DNA from: Longimicrobium sp.
GTDB lineage: Bacteria; Gemmatimonadota; Gemmatimonadetes; Longimicrobiales; Longimicrobiaceae
Assembly (NCBI RefSeq): GCF_036388275.1
Contig: NZ_DASVSF010000015.1
Span: 1-64,000, forward strand
DNA length: 64,000 nucleotides
Direction: 5' to 3'
In this document: positions 17,910 to 26,279 of the stretch, one piece after another
Position numbering within the stretch: position 1 is the first letter of the stretch
Layout of the letters: each line of letters starts with the position of its first letter
Translations under genes and position numbers: made by a program
The notes under the pieces: model-generated
What the model was told of the DNA's origin: nothing
The model's database searches: none
What the model saw: the letters and a program-made list of their open reading frames with translations, nothing else

Positions 17910-18689
17910 ATGACTTCTCTCCGACGCTCCTGCGTGCCGCTCCTGGCGGCGCTCGTCCTCCTGGGTCTGCCGGGGACGGGCGCCGCCGCACAGGATGCGC
18001 CCGATCCAGCCGCGCGGAAGACGTTCGTCATCGTGCACGGCGCGTGGGGCGGGGGATGGGCGTGGAAGCGCGTGGATTCGCTGCTGACCGCGCGCGGCCA
18101 CACCGTCTATCGGCCGACGCTCACGGGCCTGGGCGAGCGCGTGCACCTGGGCTCGCCCGAGGTGGGGCTGGGCACGCACGTGCGCGACATCGTCAACACG
18201 CTGGTCTACGAGGACCTGCGCGGCGTCGTCCTCGTAGGGCACAGCTACGGCGGGATGGTGATCACCGGCGTGGCGGACCAGGTGCCGGACCGCATCAGCC
18301 ACCTGGTGTACCTGGATGCGTACCTGCCGGAGCACGGAGAAAGCGTGCTGAGCCTCAGCTCGCCGCTGCGCGATTCCACCCTTGCAAGCTGGACGCGGTT
18401 CGGGATGATCGTGCCGCCCTGGCTGGAGCCGGCGCGCGATCCGCCATGGGACGTTCCTCATCCGTACCGCAGCTTCGCCGAGCCGCTGCTTCTCGCCCAT
18501 CCACCCGGCCGCGGCCTCCGCGCCACGTACGTCCTGACGATGGAGCCCGGCAAGCAGACGGACTCGTTCTCCCCGTACGCGGACCGGGCCCGCGCACACG
18601 GCTGGACCGTGCTGCAGATGCCCGCCGGCCACAATCCCCAGACCACCGCCCCACGCGAGCTGGCGGACCTGTTCCACGGCCTGCCCTGA
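17910..18689 (+). CDS. Secreted alpha/beta hydrolase
   Basis: The 259-residue protein has a Sec signal peptide (SCVPLLAALVLLGLPGTGAA). The alpha/beta-hydrolase fold follows: HGAWGGGWAWKRV oxyanion region, nucleophile elbow GHSYGG, and a late His in MPAGHNPQTTAPRELA. It resembles the esterase/salicylate-methylesterase-like group often annotated simply as alpha/beta hydrolase. It begins 26 nt after cdaA and is probably read from the same transcript, in the place where cdaR is often found. The substrate is unknown. Confidence 0.88.
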   Translation: MTSLRRSCVPLLAALVLLGLPGTGAAAQDAPDPAARKTFVIVHGAWGGGWAWKRVDSLLTARGHTVYRPTLTGLGERVHLGSPEVGLGTHVRDIVNTLVYEDLRGVVLVGHSYGGMVITGVADQVPDRISHLVYLDAYLPEHGESVLSLSSPLRDSTLASWTRFGMIVPPWLEPARDPPWDVPHPYRSFAEPLLLAHPPGRGLRATYVLTMEPGKQTDSFSPYADRARAHGWTVLQMPAGHNPQTTAPRELADLFHGLP

Positions 18690-18702
18690 CTGCTCCGCTC
18701 GC

Positions 18703-18731
18703 TTGCTACCGCCCCCGCAACGACATACAAT
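18703..18731 (+). promoter_or_regulatory. yggS promoter TTGCTA-17-TACAAT, leaderless arrangement
   Basis: TTGCTA (18703-18708), a 17-bp spacer and TACAAT (18726-18731), then 7 nt (CGTCGGC) and the ATG at 18739. It is the best promoter match in the window by consensus, with no ribosome site between it and the start. Confidence 0.65.
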
Positions 18732-18738
18732 CGTCGGC

Positions 18739-19434
18739 ATGAACGCCGAGATGCTGGCCGCGCGGGTTGCGGAGGTTCGGGAGGGGATCGAGCGGGCGAT
18801 GCAGCGCGCCGGGCGCACCGGCGACGTGACGCTCGTGGCCGTAACCAAGACGCATCCGCCGGAGATCGTGCAGGCCGCCATCGCCGCCGGGCTCGCTGAC
18901 GTGGGCGAGAACCGCGTGCAGGAGATGGAGGACAAGGTGGCCGTCGTGGGCCGCGCGGCCGTGCGCTGGCACCTGATCGGCCACCTTCAGCGCAACAAGG
19001 CCGGCAAGGCGGTGGAGCTCGCCGACCTGGTGCACTCGCTGGATTCGCTCCGCCTAGCGGAAGCGCTCTCGAAAGAGGCGGAGCGCGCGGGGACCACCGT
19101 CGACGCGCTCGTCCAGGTGAACACCTCGGGCGAGGAGAGCAAGTTCGGGCTGGCGGCCGACGAGGCGGTGGATGCCATCGGGCGGATGGCGGAGTTGCCC
19201 GGCCTGCGGCTGCGGGGGATGATGACCATGGCGCCGTTTACCGACGACCAGGCCGTCATCCGGCGCACCTTCGCGGCGGCGCGGCGGCTGTGCGAGGATA
19301 CGGCGCGGCAGGTACCCGCCTTCAATGGAAGCCAGCTTTCGATGGGAATGAGCAACGACTACGAGATCGCGGTGGAAGAGGGAAGCACCCTCGTCCGCGT
19401 GGGCTCGACCCTCTTTGGAGAGCGCGGGCGATGA
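18739..19434 (+). CDS. yggS: YggS-type PLP homeostasis protein
   Basis: The 231-residue alanine-racemase-fold protein binds pyridoxal phosphate through the Lys in VAVTKTHPPE and has FGENRVQE-, GHLQRNKA- and LSMGMSNDYEIAVEEGSTLVR-type motifs (here GENRVQEMEDKV, HLIGHLQRNKAG, LSMGMSNDYEIA). It is a soluble PLP carrier with no known catalytic role. It is the first gene of yggS-divIVA-punA, whose stop and the next start overlap as ATGA. Confidence 0.94.
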   Translation: MNAEMLAARVAEVREGIERAMQRAGRTGDVTLVAVTKTHPPEIVQAAIAAGLADVGENRVQEMEDKVAVVGRAAVRWHLIGHLQRNKAGKAVELADLVHSLDSLRLAEALSKEAERAGTTVDALVQVNTSGEESKFGLAADEAVDAIGRMAELPGLRLRGMMTMAPFTDDQAVIRRTFAAARRLCEDTARQVPAFNGSQLSMGMSNDYEIAVEEGSTLVRVGSTLFGERGR

Positions 19435-19937
19435 TCGATCTCACGCCGCTGGACGTACGAAAGAAGAAGGGCGACTTCCGGAAGGTAGTCCGCGGGTACG
19501 ACGCCGCGTCGGTAGACGACTACCTGGACACGGTCGCCCAGCGCTTCGAGGAGCTGGTGCGTGAGAACGCCGGGCTGAGCGTTCGCGTGGAGGGGATGGC
19601 GGAATCCATTGCCGCGTACCGCGACCGCGAGCGCGCCATGAACGAGGCCCTGGTCTCTGCCCAGCAGCTTCGCGAGGAGGTGCGCGAGCAGGCCGCCCGC
19701 GAGGCCGACCTGGTGCTGCGCGAGGCCCGCGCCGAGGCCGACCGCATCGTGGGCGAGGCGCGTCGCCAAGCCACGATGGCTGCCGAAACACTTCGGCGCC
19801 TGCAGGGCCAGCGCGTGCGCTTCCTTCGCCTATTCCGCGCCCTCGTGGAGCGGCAGTTGACGGAAATCGAGCAGGAGGAAGAGCGCACCTCCGCCGTCGG
19901 CCGGGGCGACGAGGATCCCGATGCGCAGGGGAGCTGA
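19431..19937 (+). CDS. divIVA: DivIVA-domain coiled-coil protein
   Basis: The 168-residue protein starts with the DivIVA lipid-binding motif (LTPLDVRKKKGDFRKVVRGY, then DAASVDDYLD) and continues as a long Ala/Glu/Arg-rich coiled coil (residues about 35-130). DivIVA proteins bind curved membranes at poles and septa and recruit partners for division or wall growth. The ATG overlaps the yggS stop. It is shorter than Gram-positive DivIVA and ends in an acidic tail. Confidence 0.9.
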   Translation: MIDLTPLDVRKKKGDFRKVVRGYDAASVDDYLDTVAQRFEELVRENAGLSVRVEGMAESIAAYRDRERAMNEALVSAQQLREEVREQAAREADLVLREARAEADRIVGEARRQATMAAETLRRLQGQRVRFLRLFRALVERQLTEIEQEEERTSAVGRGDEDPDAQGS

Positions 19938-19940
19938 CGG

Positions 19941-20759
19941 GTGGACGTGAGAGAGCAGATCGCGGCCGCCGTCCAGGAGATCCGCGGCCGGAGCACGCTG
20001 GAGCCGCGCGTCGCCATCATCCTGGGCACCGGGCTGGGCGGGCTGGCGGAGCGCATCGAGGTGGAGGCGGAAATCCCCTACGCCGAGATCCCGCACTTTC
20101 CGCTGTCCACCGTCGAGACGCACACGGGGCGGCTGCTGCTGGGCCGGCTGGGCGGCAAGCCGGTCGTGGCGATGCAGGGGCGCCTTCACCGCTACGAGGG
20201 CTACACCCTTCAGCAGGCGGCCTTTCCCGTGCGGGTGATGCGGGCGCTGGGCGCGGACACGCTCGTCGTCTCCAACGCGTGCGGCGGGATGAATCCGTTC
20301 TGGGGCCCGGGCGACCTGGTTCTGATCGCCGACCACATCAACCTGCTGGGCGACAACCCGCTCATTGGCCCCAACCTGGACGATCTGGGGCCGCGCTTTC
20401 CCGACATGTCGGCCGTGTACGATGCCGAGCTGCGGCGGATTGCGGTGGAGGTGGCGCTGGAGCGGGGGATCACGCTGCGGCGCGGCGTCTACGTGGCCGT
20501 CGCCGGGCCCAACCTGGAGACGCGCGCCGAGTACCGCATGCTGCGGATGATGGGCGCCGACGTGGTGGGGATGTCGACGGTGCCGGAGGTGATCGTGGCC
20601 ATCCACGGCGGCATGCGGGTGATGGGCGTTTCCATCATCACCGACCAGTGCCTGCCGGATGCGCTGGAAGTGGCCGACATCCGGAAGATCATCGCCGTCG
20701 CCGGCGCCGCCGAGCCGAACCTGACGGCCTTGGTGGAGGGCGTGGTCGAGCGGCTGTAG
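19941..20759 (+). CDS. punA: Purine nucleoside phosphorylase, trimeric type
   Basis: The 272-residue protein has the PNP-I motifs of inosine/guanosine phosphorylases: ILGTGLGGLAE phosphate loop, GRLHRYEGY, VSNACGGMNP, and VAGPNLETRAEYRMLRMMGA followed by DVVGMSTVPEVI. It cleaves purine nucleosides with phosphate to base and ribose-1-phosphate, feeding Hpt. The start is a GTG 3 nt after divIVA. A textbook terminator at 20787-20817 closes the operon. Confidence 0.94.
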   Translation: MDVREQIAAAVQEIRGRSTLEPRVAIILGTGLGGLAERIEVEAEIPYAEIPHFPLSTVETHTGRLLLGRLGGKPVVAMQGRLHRYEGYTLQQAAFPVRVMRALGADTLVVSNACGGMNPFWGPGDLVLIADHINLLGDNPLIGPNLDDLGPRFPDMSAVYDAELRRIAVEVALERGITLRRGVYVAVAGPNLETRAEYRMLRMMGADVVGMSTVPEVIVAIHGGMRVMGVSIITDQCLPDALEVADIRKIIAVAGAAEPNLTALVEGVVERL

Positions 20760-20786
20760 CCGAGTAGCTCCATGTTGGGTAAGTGG

Positions 20787-20817
20787 GGCCGGGGGCTACA
20801 AATCCCCCGGCCTTTTT
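20787..20817 (+). terminator. Rho-independent terminator after punA
   Basis: GGCCGGGGG (20787-20795) pairs with CCCCCGGCC (20804-20812), followed by TTTTT. Confidence 0.9.
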
Positions 20818-20925
20818 CGCGTCTCTGCATAGGAGCAGATGAATCCGCCACAACAACTGCGGGAAGCCTCTCAACCCACCAGGAGGCTTGCAGGTGCGAG
20901 GAACCCGAAAGCCCCCACACCTCCG

Positions 20926-21246
20926 TCAAGCTGCCGCCGTGTGGTCGATCGGAGTCATGCTGACGTGTAGCCGCTGGTCCAGCGCGGCGTCGATCCGCTG
21001 CAGCATGCCAAGTGAGTGCCCTTCGTAATCCGCGTCCTCCAGACGGCTGATGACCGACTGGCGGGTTCCGACGAGCGCCGCCAACTGCTTCTGCGTCAGC
21101 CCCGCCGCGGTCCGCTGGTCGTAGATCAACTGTGCGATCTCGGCGTTGATCCGTTCCGTCTGCACTGCGGCGGCGCGGCGCGGATCGTCCTTGATGTAGC
21201 GGCGCCGCAGCACGTCGCTCGCGCTGTTCTGGATAGTGTCATTCAT
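20926..21246 (-). CDS. Xre-family HTH protein (antitoxin-like)
   Basis: The 106-residue protein starts at the ATG at 21246 with GGGAG upstream. Its central HTH (about 52-85: AGLTQKQLAALVGTRQSVIS, then RLED) is of the HigA/Xre type, and the C-terminus (DAALDQRLHVSM) resembles antitoxins. No toxin gene flanks it: the upstream region is its own promoter and then repeat DNA. It may be an orphan antitoxin or a plain regulator. A palindrome at 21312-21321 may be its operator. Confidence 0.8.
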   Translation of the reverse strand: MNDTIQNSASDVLRRRYIKDDPRRAAAVQTERINAEIAQLIYDQRTAAGLTQKQLAALVGTRQSVISRLEDADYEGHSLGMLQRIDAALDQRLHVSMTPIDHTAAA

Positions 21247-21280
21247 GATTGGCGCTCCCTCCCGGCCGAAGTATCCGAGC

Positions 21281-21321
21281 GAGATACACCGGACGGTACT
21301 CGGTGTCAATCACAATATTGT
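21281..21321 (-). promoter_or_regulatory. Promoter TTGACA-17-TATCTC with ACAATATTGT palindrome
   Basis: On the minus strand a consensus TTGACA (21309-21304), a 17-bp spacer and TATCTC (21286-21281) precede the HTH gene. The 10-bp perfect palindrome ACAATATTGT (21312-21321) sits just upstream of the -35 box and is strikingly A+T-rich for this genome, so it is a candidate regulator site. Confidence 0.65.
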
Positions 21322-21360
21322 AATGCATGAGTTCAGGGCGAGTAGCTGCCAGCACTGTCC

Positions 21361-21722
21361 CCTGGCGCGCCTTCCGGGGTGACAGCACGGGCGCGCCACA
21401 TACGCGCAGAGTGCACCCGAGCAAGCCAGTCCGCGAAGGCGGACTTCGTGTGGTTGTTGCCGCGAATTCTTCATTCGCCCCAGCAGGCTTCGGCTCCCCC
21501 CTCATGCAGGGCTGGGCTCCCACCCTAGCAGGCTCGGACACCCACCCATGCAGGCTGGGCCTCCCCCAGCAGGCTTCGGCTCACACCAATGCTGGGCTGA
21601 ACGCGTCAAAAGCTTTCGTGTCGCTGCCGCGCCCGCGCTGAGATATGACGCATGCAAGATCCTTCGGCCCGCATGGAGCGGTGTGCGGGTAAGCCTGGTG
21701 CGCTTGGGCTCTGGATGACAGA
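21361..21722 (+). repeat. Composite intergenic repeat, copy 1
   Basis: The unit reads: a CGCGCCAC.TACGCGCAGAGTG lead, the two-hairpin element (21429-21478), CAGCAGGCTTCGGCT/ATGCAGGCTGGGCT micro-repeats (21480-21600), TTTCGTGTCGCTGCCGCGCC (from 21616), and the inverted GAAGGATC...GTCATCC module ending at 21722. The same order recurs at 22660-22947. There is no ORF of substance. Confidence 0.7.
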
Positions 21723-21770
21723 TGGCTCGGACGTCGCGGCGCGGGTAGGTTTTGTCCGCCCGCGTAACCC

Positions 21771-22361
21771 TCAGTGGGCGGGTCGCTGGGGAAGGCCCGC
21801 GTCGATGAGCACGTCGTGGCCCGCGCGCAGGGGCAACCGATCGACATCGTGAAGACGGTAGACGTCCACCTGCCGCGGGCTTCCATCCGCCCGCTCGATT
21901 TCCCGGCTTCCCACCGGCTGGAAGCCGAGCGCCAGCGCCACGCGTGCGCTCGCCTGATTGCCGGGATCGCACCAGATCTCCACCCTCTCTACCCGGTGGT
22001 GCTCGAACGCATGCCGGGTGAGCGCACCCGCCGCGCACGCAGCAATCCCCTGCCGCACCTCGGACGAACGGACCCAGTAGCCCACTTCCAGGGCGCCGGG
22101 ACCGGGGTAGGGGTGGAGGCTCGCGCCTCCCAGCAGCCGTCCGGTCAGCCGATGGACCACGGCGAATCTCCACCGCAACCCTGCGTCGAAATCGTCCGCG
22201 TACCCCGCCAAGCGGCGGGTGAGCACGTCGAGCGGCGTCGGCTCGTCCGCGCCCCACGTCATCCACTGGCGCAACTCCGCGAGGCTTTCGTCGATCGCGG
22301 TGCGAAGTTCCGGCGCGTCCTCTGGGCGCCACGGGCGGAGCAGCAGGGGTGGTGGGGTCAT
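21771..22361 (-). CDS. GNAT-family N-acetyltransferase (RimJ/RimL type)
   Basis: From the ATG at 22361 the product has 196 residues. It starts with LLLRPWRPEDAPELRTAIDE and shows the acetyl-CoA-binding region EVGYWVRSSEVRQGIAACAA followed by CDPGNQASARVALALGFQPV, typical of RimJ/RimL-like ribosomal-protein or metabolite acetyltransferases. The substrate is unknown. The gene is isolated between two repeat-rich gaps. The longer in-frame extension to 22514 enters repeat DNA and is not favoured. Confidence 0.87.
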   Translation of the reverse strand: MTPPPLLLRPWRPEDAPELRTAIDESLAELRQWMTWGADEPTPLDVLTRRLAGYADDFDAGLRWRFAVVHRLTGRLLGGASLHPYPGPGALEVGYWVRSSEVRQGIAACAAGALTRHAFEHHRVERVEIWCDPGNQASARVALALGFQPVGSREIERADGSPRQVDVYRLHDVDRLPLRAGHDVLIDAGLPQRPAH

Positions 22362-22538
22362 GATCGCGTAGCTGCGGGGAGGCCGAGTTCGTGGTCGTTC
22401 GACGACTCGCCCGAAATGTACGCGGCGACGAGCCAGCCAGCAGCAGCCTCCTCGTCGGCAGCGCGTGGTCGATGGGATGCTACGATCGGCCCGGCAGGCC
22501 TGGGCACCCACCAATGCCGGGACGGACGCGGCTCAGGC

Positions 22539-22947
22539 TTTCGTTTCGCTGCCGCGCCCAGATCGAGATGTGACGCTGGCAAGATCCTTCGGCCCGCGTG
22601 GAGTGGCGTGGGGGTGAGTTCGGTGCGCTTGGGCCTCTGGATGACAAATGATGGCGAGGACCGCAGGCGCGCCACACAGGCGCGGAGTGCACCCGGGGAA
22701 GCCAGTCCGCGAAGGCGGACTTCGGGTGGTTGTTGCCGCGAATTTATTCGCCCCAGCAGGCTTCGGCTGCCCCCTCATGCAGGCTGGGCTCACACCCAGG
22801 GCTTCGGCTCGCACCAATGCTGCGGGAGGCATCTCAAGTTTTCGTTTCGCTGCCGCGCCCAGATCGAGATGTGACGCTGGCAAGATCCTTCGGCCCGCGT
22901 GGAGTGGCGTGGGGGTGAGTTCGGTGCGCTTGGGCCTCTGGATGACA
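22539..22947. repeat. Composite repeats: 108-bp identical duplication plus a two-hairpin copy
   Basis: The 22539-22646 segment is identical over 108 bp to 22840-22947 (period 301). Each carries TTTCGTTTCGCTGCCGCGCC and the inverted GAAGGATC...GTCATCC module. Between them lie the lead segment and the two-hairpin element (22705-22751: GTCCGC stem; GCGAATTTATTCGC). The 22362-23096 gap before ileS holds nothing else I can call, apart from a TATATT near 23034 that could be an ileS -10 box. Confidence 0.8.
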
Positions 22948-23096
22948 GATTGCCGGCGTGGCGCGGATTTAGGTGCGTCAGGCGTGGGTGGCGATGGCGC
23001 CGACGGTCCGGGGTGCGTCGATTGCCCGGCGCGTTATATTACGAGCTTTCGCCCATGTCCCGCCCCGGCGGGTGCTCGTTTCGTGAAGGCCGGCAG

Positions 23097-26000
23097 ATGA
23101 AGAAATTTCCCGAGCTCCCCTCGTCCGTCAACGCGCTGGAAGACGAGGTCCTCGCGCAGTGGCAGGCCGAGGACACCTTCCGCCAGTCGCTGCAGCGGAC
23201 CGCGAACGGCAAGCCGTTCACGTTCTACGAAGGCCCGCCCACGGCCAACGGCCGCCCGGGCATTCACCACATGATGTCGCGCACCATCAAGGACACGGTG
23301 GCGCGCTTCCGCACCATGCAGGGGCGCTTCGTCCCGCGCATGGCGGGGTGGGACACGCACGGCCTGCCGGTGGAGATCGAGGCGGAAAAGAAGCTCGGCA
23401 TCAGCGGCAAGCGCGAAATCGAGGAGATCGGCATCGCGCGCTTCAACGAGGTGTGCCGCGAAAGCGTGCTCACCTACACCGAAGAGTGGGAGCGCTTCTC
23501 GGCGCGCATCGGCTACTGGCTGGACTATTCCAAGCCGTACGTCACCTATCACCCGGACTACATCGAGTCCGTGTGGTGGCTGCTCAAGCAGATCGCCGAC
23601 CGGGGCCTGTTCTACAAGGGCCACAAGGTGCTGCCCTACTGCCCGCGTTGCGGCACGGGCCTGTCGTCGCACGAGCTGGCCCAGGGCTACAAGGACGTCA
23701 AGGACCCGTCCCTGTACTTCACCGCGCCCATCGTGGGGTCGTCCGGTGGGCAGCCCGACGGCCGCGAGTTCCTCGTCTGGACCACGACGCCGTGGACGGT
23801 GGTCAGCAACGTGGCGTTCGCCGTGAACCCCGAACTGGAGTACGCTGAGGTCGCGCACGAGGACCGCCGCTACGTGCTGGCCCGCGCCCGCGTGGCGCCG
23901 CTGTTCGGCTCGGAAGACGGCGTGACACGCACCTTCCCCGCGTCCGAGCTGATCGGCCTGGGCTACCAGCGTCCGCTGGACTGGGCGCACCCGGTGGGCT
24001 TCGACGCCGAGACGGTGGCGCGCGCGTGGAAGGTGTACGGCGCCGACTGGGTGACGGCCGAGGACGGCACGGGCATCGTGCACACCGCGGTGGCGTTCGG
24101 CGCCGACGACTACAAGCTGGGGCAGGAGGTCGGCCTGCCGATCATCATGCCCGTGGACGAGCGCGGCCGGTTTCGCGAAGACATTCCGCTGGTGGGCGGC
24201 CAGTTCGTCAAGGACGCCGACACCGAGCTGGTGATCGAGCTCAAGCGCCGCGGCCGCGTCTTCAAGTCGTCCAAGGAAGAGCACAGCTATCCGCACTGCT
24301 GGCGCTGCGGAAGCCCGCTGCTGTACATGGCGCGCGACTCGTGGTTCATCCGCACCACGCAGGTGCGCGACCAGCTCCTGGCGAACAATGCCCAGGTCCG
24401 CTGGTTTCCGCCCGAGATGGGCACGGGTCGGTTCGGCGAGTGGCTGGAAAACAACGTCGACTGGGCGATCAGCCGCAGCCGCTACTGGGGCACCCCGCTG
24501 CCGGCCTGGGTGTGCGAGCGCGATCCCTCGCACATCCACTTCATCGGCTCGTTCGGTGAACTGCGCGAGAAGTCGGGGCTGGCCGAGCTTCCCGATCCGC
24601 ATCGCCCGTACGTGGACGAGGTGACGTTCCCCTGCGAGTGCGGCGGAACGATGAAGCGCACGCCGGAGGTGATCGACGTCTGGTTCGATTCCGGCGCCAT
24701 GCCCTTCGCCCAGCACCACTACCCGTTCGAGAACAAGGAGCTGCAGGAAAGCCAGTTTCCGGGTGACTTCATCTCCGAAGGGGTGGACCAGACGCGCGGA
24801 TGGTTCTACTCGCTCCTGGCCATCAGCACCCTGCTGGGCCGCGGGCCGGCGTACCGCAACGTGGTCGTCAACGACCTGGTGCTCGACGCCAAGGGCCTGA
24901 AGATGTCGAAGTCCAAGGGGAACACGGTAAACCCGTGGGACGCCATCGGCGAGTTCGGCGCCGACGCGCTCCGCTGGTACCTGATGTCCTCGTCGAACCC
25001 CTGGCTTCCCAAGCGCTTCGATCCGGAAGGCGTCAAGGAGGTGCAGCGCAAGACGTTCGACACGCTGCGCCAGACGTACCGCTTCTTCGCGATGTACGCC
25101 AACCTCGAGGGCTTCTCGGCCGACGGCGACGTGGCGGCGCCGGCGGAGCGCGGGGTGCTGGACCGCTGGCTGCTTTCGCGGCTGGCGACGGTGACGGGCG
25201 AGGTGACGCAGGACCTGGAGGACTACAACCTGACGCGGGCCGTGCGCGCCGTGTCGGGATTCATCGCCGACGACCTGAGCAACTGGTACGTGCGCCGTTC
25301 GCGCGACCGGTTCTGGGGGAGCGCCGACCAGGCCGACACGCGCGCCGCCTTCGCCACGCTGCACACGGCCCTGGTGGCCACGGCCGGGCTGATGGCGCCG
25401 GTCGCCCCGTTCCTGGCGGACTGGCTGCACCGCGCGCTCACCGGCAACTCGGTGCACCTGGCGGACTTTCCGTCCATCGACACGGCCGCGCGCGACGAGA
25501 AGCTGGAGCGGGGGATGCAGGCGGTGCGCACGCTGTCGACGCTCGGCCGCGCCGCGCGCGAGTCGGTGGGCATCAAGGTGCGCCAGCCGCTGGGGACGGT
25601 GTACGCGGTGGTGCCGGACGGATACGAGGTGGACGAGACGCTGCTCGGCATCCTTCGCGACGAGCTGAACGTGCGCGCGGTCAAGTTCATGGACCACGCC
25701 GAAGACCTGGTGTCGTTCAGCGCCAAGCCCAACTTCAAGGGCATCGGCAAGGTGCACGGCAAGAACACGCAGGCGGCCGCCGCGGCCATCCGCGAGCTGT
25801 CGTCCGCCTTGCTCGCGGCCTTCCGGCGCGGCGAGCCGGTGGAGATCTCGTACACGGACGGGCAGACGGGGCAGCCGCTCACCTTTACGCTCACCGACGC
25901 CGAGTTCGACGTGGTGCAGACGGCGGAGGGCGACTTCCACGTTGAAGCGGAGGCCAGCTTCACCGTGGCGCTGGACCCGACCGTCACTCCCGAGCTGCGG

Positions 26001-26279
26001 CTGGAGGGGCTGGCGCGCGAGCTGGTGAACCGGGTGCAGAACCTGCGCAAGGAATCGGGCTTCGAGGTCAGCGACCGCATCCGCCTGGGAATCTTCGGGG
26101 ATGGGGAGATCCTGGACGTGGCGCGGGAGTGGGGCGAGTTCGTGGCCCGCGAAACGCTGGGCGTGGCGGTGGAGAGCGGGTCGGTGACGAACGAGGGATA
26201 CGAGGCGATCCGCGAGGTGGACCTCGACGGGGTGACCGGCACGGTGGGGATCGCCCGGGTTGCGAAACAGGACGGATGA
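23097..26279 (+). CDS. ileS: Isoleucyl-tRNA synthetase
   Basis: The 1060-residue class I synthetase has the HIGH-like motif in TANGRPGIHHMMSR, the GWDTHGLPVE segment, a full editing domain and KMSKS (LKMSKSKGN). Its length and anticodon-binding region are of the eukaryote-like long (type 2) family rather than the E. coli type of about 940 residues; that subtype is often linked to mupirocin resistance, which I infer and cannot prove. The ATG at 23097 starts MKKFPELP; upstream in-frame sequence is repeat DNA. The stop overlaps lspA (ATGA). No T-box leader is seen. Confidence 0.95.
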   Translation: MKKFPELPSSVNALEDEVLAQWQAEDTFRQSLQRTANGKPFTFYEGPPTANGRPGIHHMMSRTIKDTVARFRTMQGRFVPRMAGWDTHGLPVEIEAEKKLGISGKREIEEIGIARFNEVCRESVLTYTEEWERFSARIGYWLDYSKPYVTYHPDYIESVWWLLKQIADRGLFYKGHKVLPYCPRCGTGLSSHELAQGYKDVKDPSLYFTAPIVGSSGGQPDGREFLVWTTTPWTVVSNVAFAVNPELEYAEVAHEDRRYVLARARVAPLFGSEDGVTRTFPASELIGLGYQRPLDWAHPVGFDAETVARAWKVYGADWVTAEDGTGIVHTAVAFGADDYKLGQEVGLPIIMPVDERGRFREDIPLVGGQFVKDADTELVIELKRRGRVFKSSKEEHSYPHCWRCGSPLLYMARDSWFIRTTQVRDQLLANNAQVRWFPPEMGTGRFGEWLENNVDWAISRSRYWGTPLPAWVCERDPSHIHFIGSFGELREKSGLAELPDPHRPYVDEVTFPCECGGTMKRTPEVIDVWFDSGAMPFAQHHYPFENKELQESQFPGDFISEGVDQTRGWFYSLLAISTLLGRGPAYRNVVVNDLVLDAKGLKMSKSKGNTVNPWDAIGEFGADALRWYLMSSSNPWLPKRFDPEGVKEVQRKTFDTLRQTYRFFAMYANLEGFSADGDVAAPAERGVLDRWLLSRLATVTGEVTQDLEDYNLTRAVRAVSGFIADDLSNWYVRRSRDRFWGSADQADTRAAFATLHTALVATAGLMAPVAPFLADWLHRALTGNSVHLADFPSIDTAARDEKLERGMQAVRTLSTLGRAARESVGIKVRQPLGTVYAVVPDGYEVDETLLGILRDELNVRAVKFMDHAEDLVSFSAKPNFKGIGKVHGKNTQAAAAAIRELSSALLAAFRRGEPVEISYTDGQTGQPLTFTLTDAEFDVVQTAEGDFHVEAEASFTVALDPTVTPELRLEGLARELVNRVQNLRKESGFEVSDRIRLGIFGDGEILDVAREWGEFVARETLGVAVESGSVTNEGYEAIREVDLDGVTGTVGIARVAKQDG

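Noticed and set aside
21239..21541. Small ORF ending MHYNIVIDTEY... just upstream of the HTH gene, possible toxin
   Set aside because: Its last codons are the promoter (TTGACA-17-TATCTC) of the HTH gene and the rest is composite repeat; no toxin motif.
22948..23096. T-box or other riboswitch before ileS
   Set aside because: No T-box sequence, specifier loop or terminator/antiterminator pair can be seen; the region is repeat DNA plus a short leader.
23034..25940. 968-codon open frame opposite ileS
   Set aside because: Antisense shadow of ileS with no recognisable motif.
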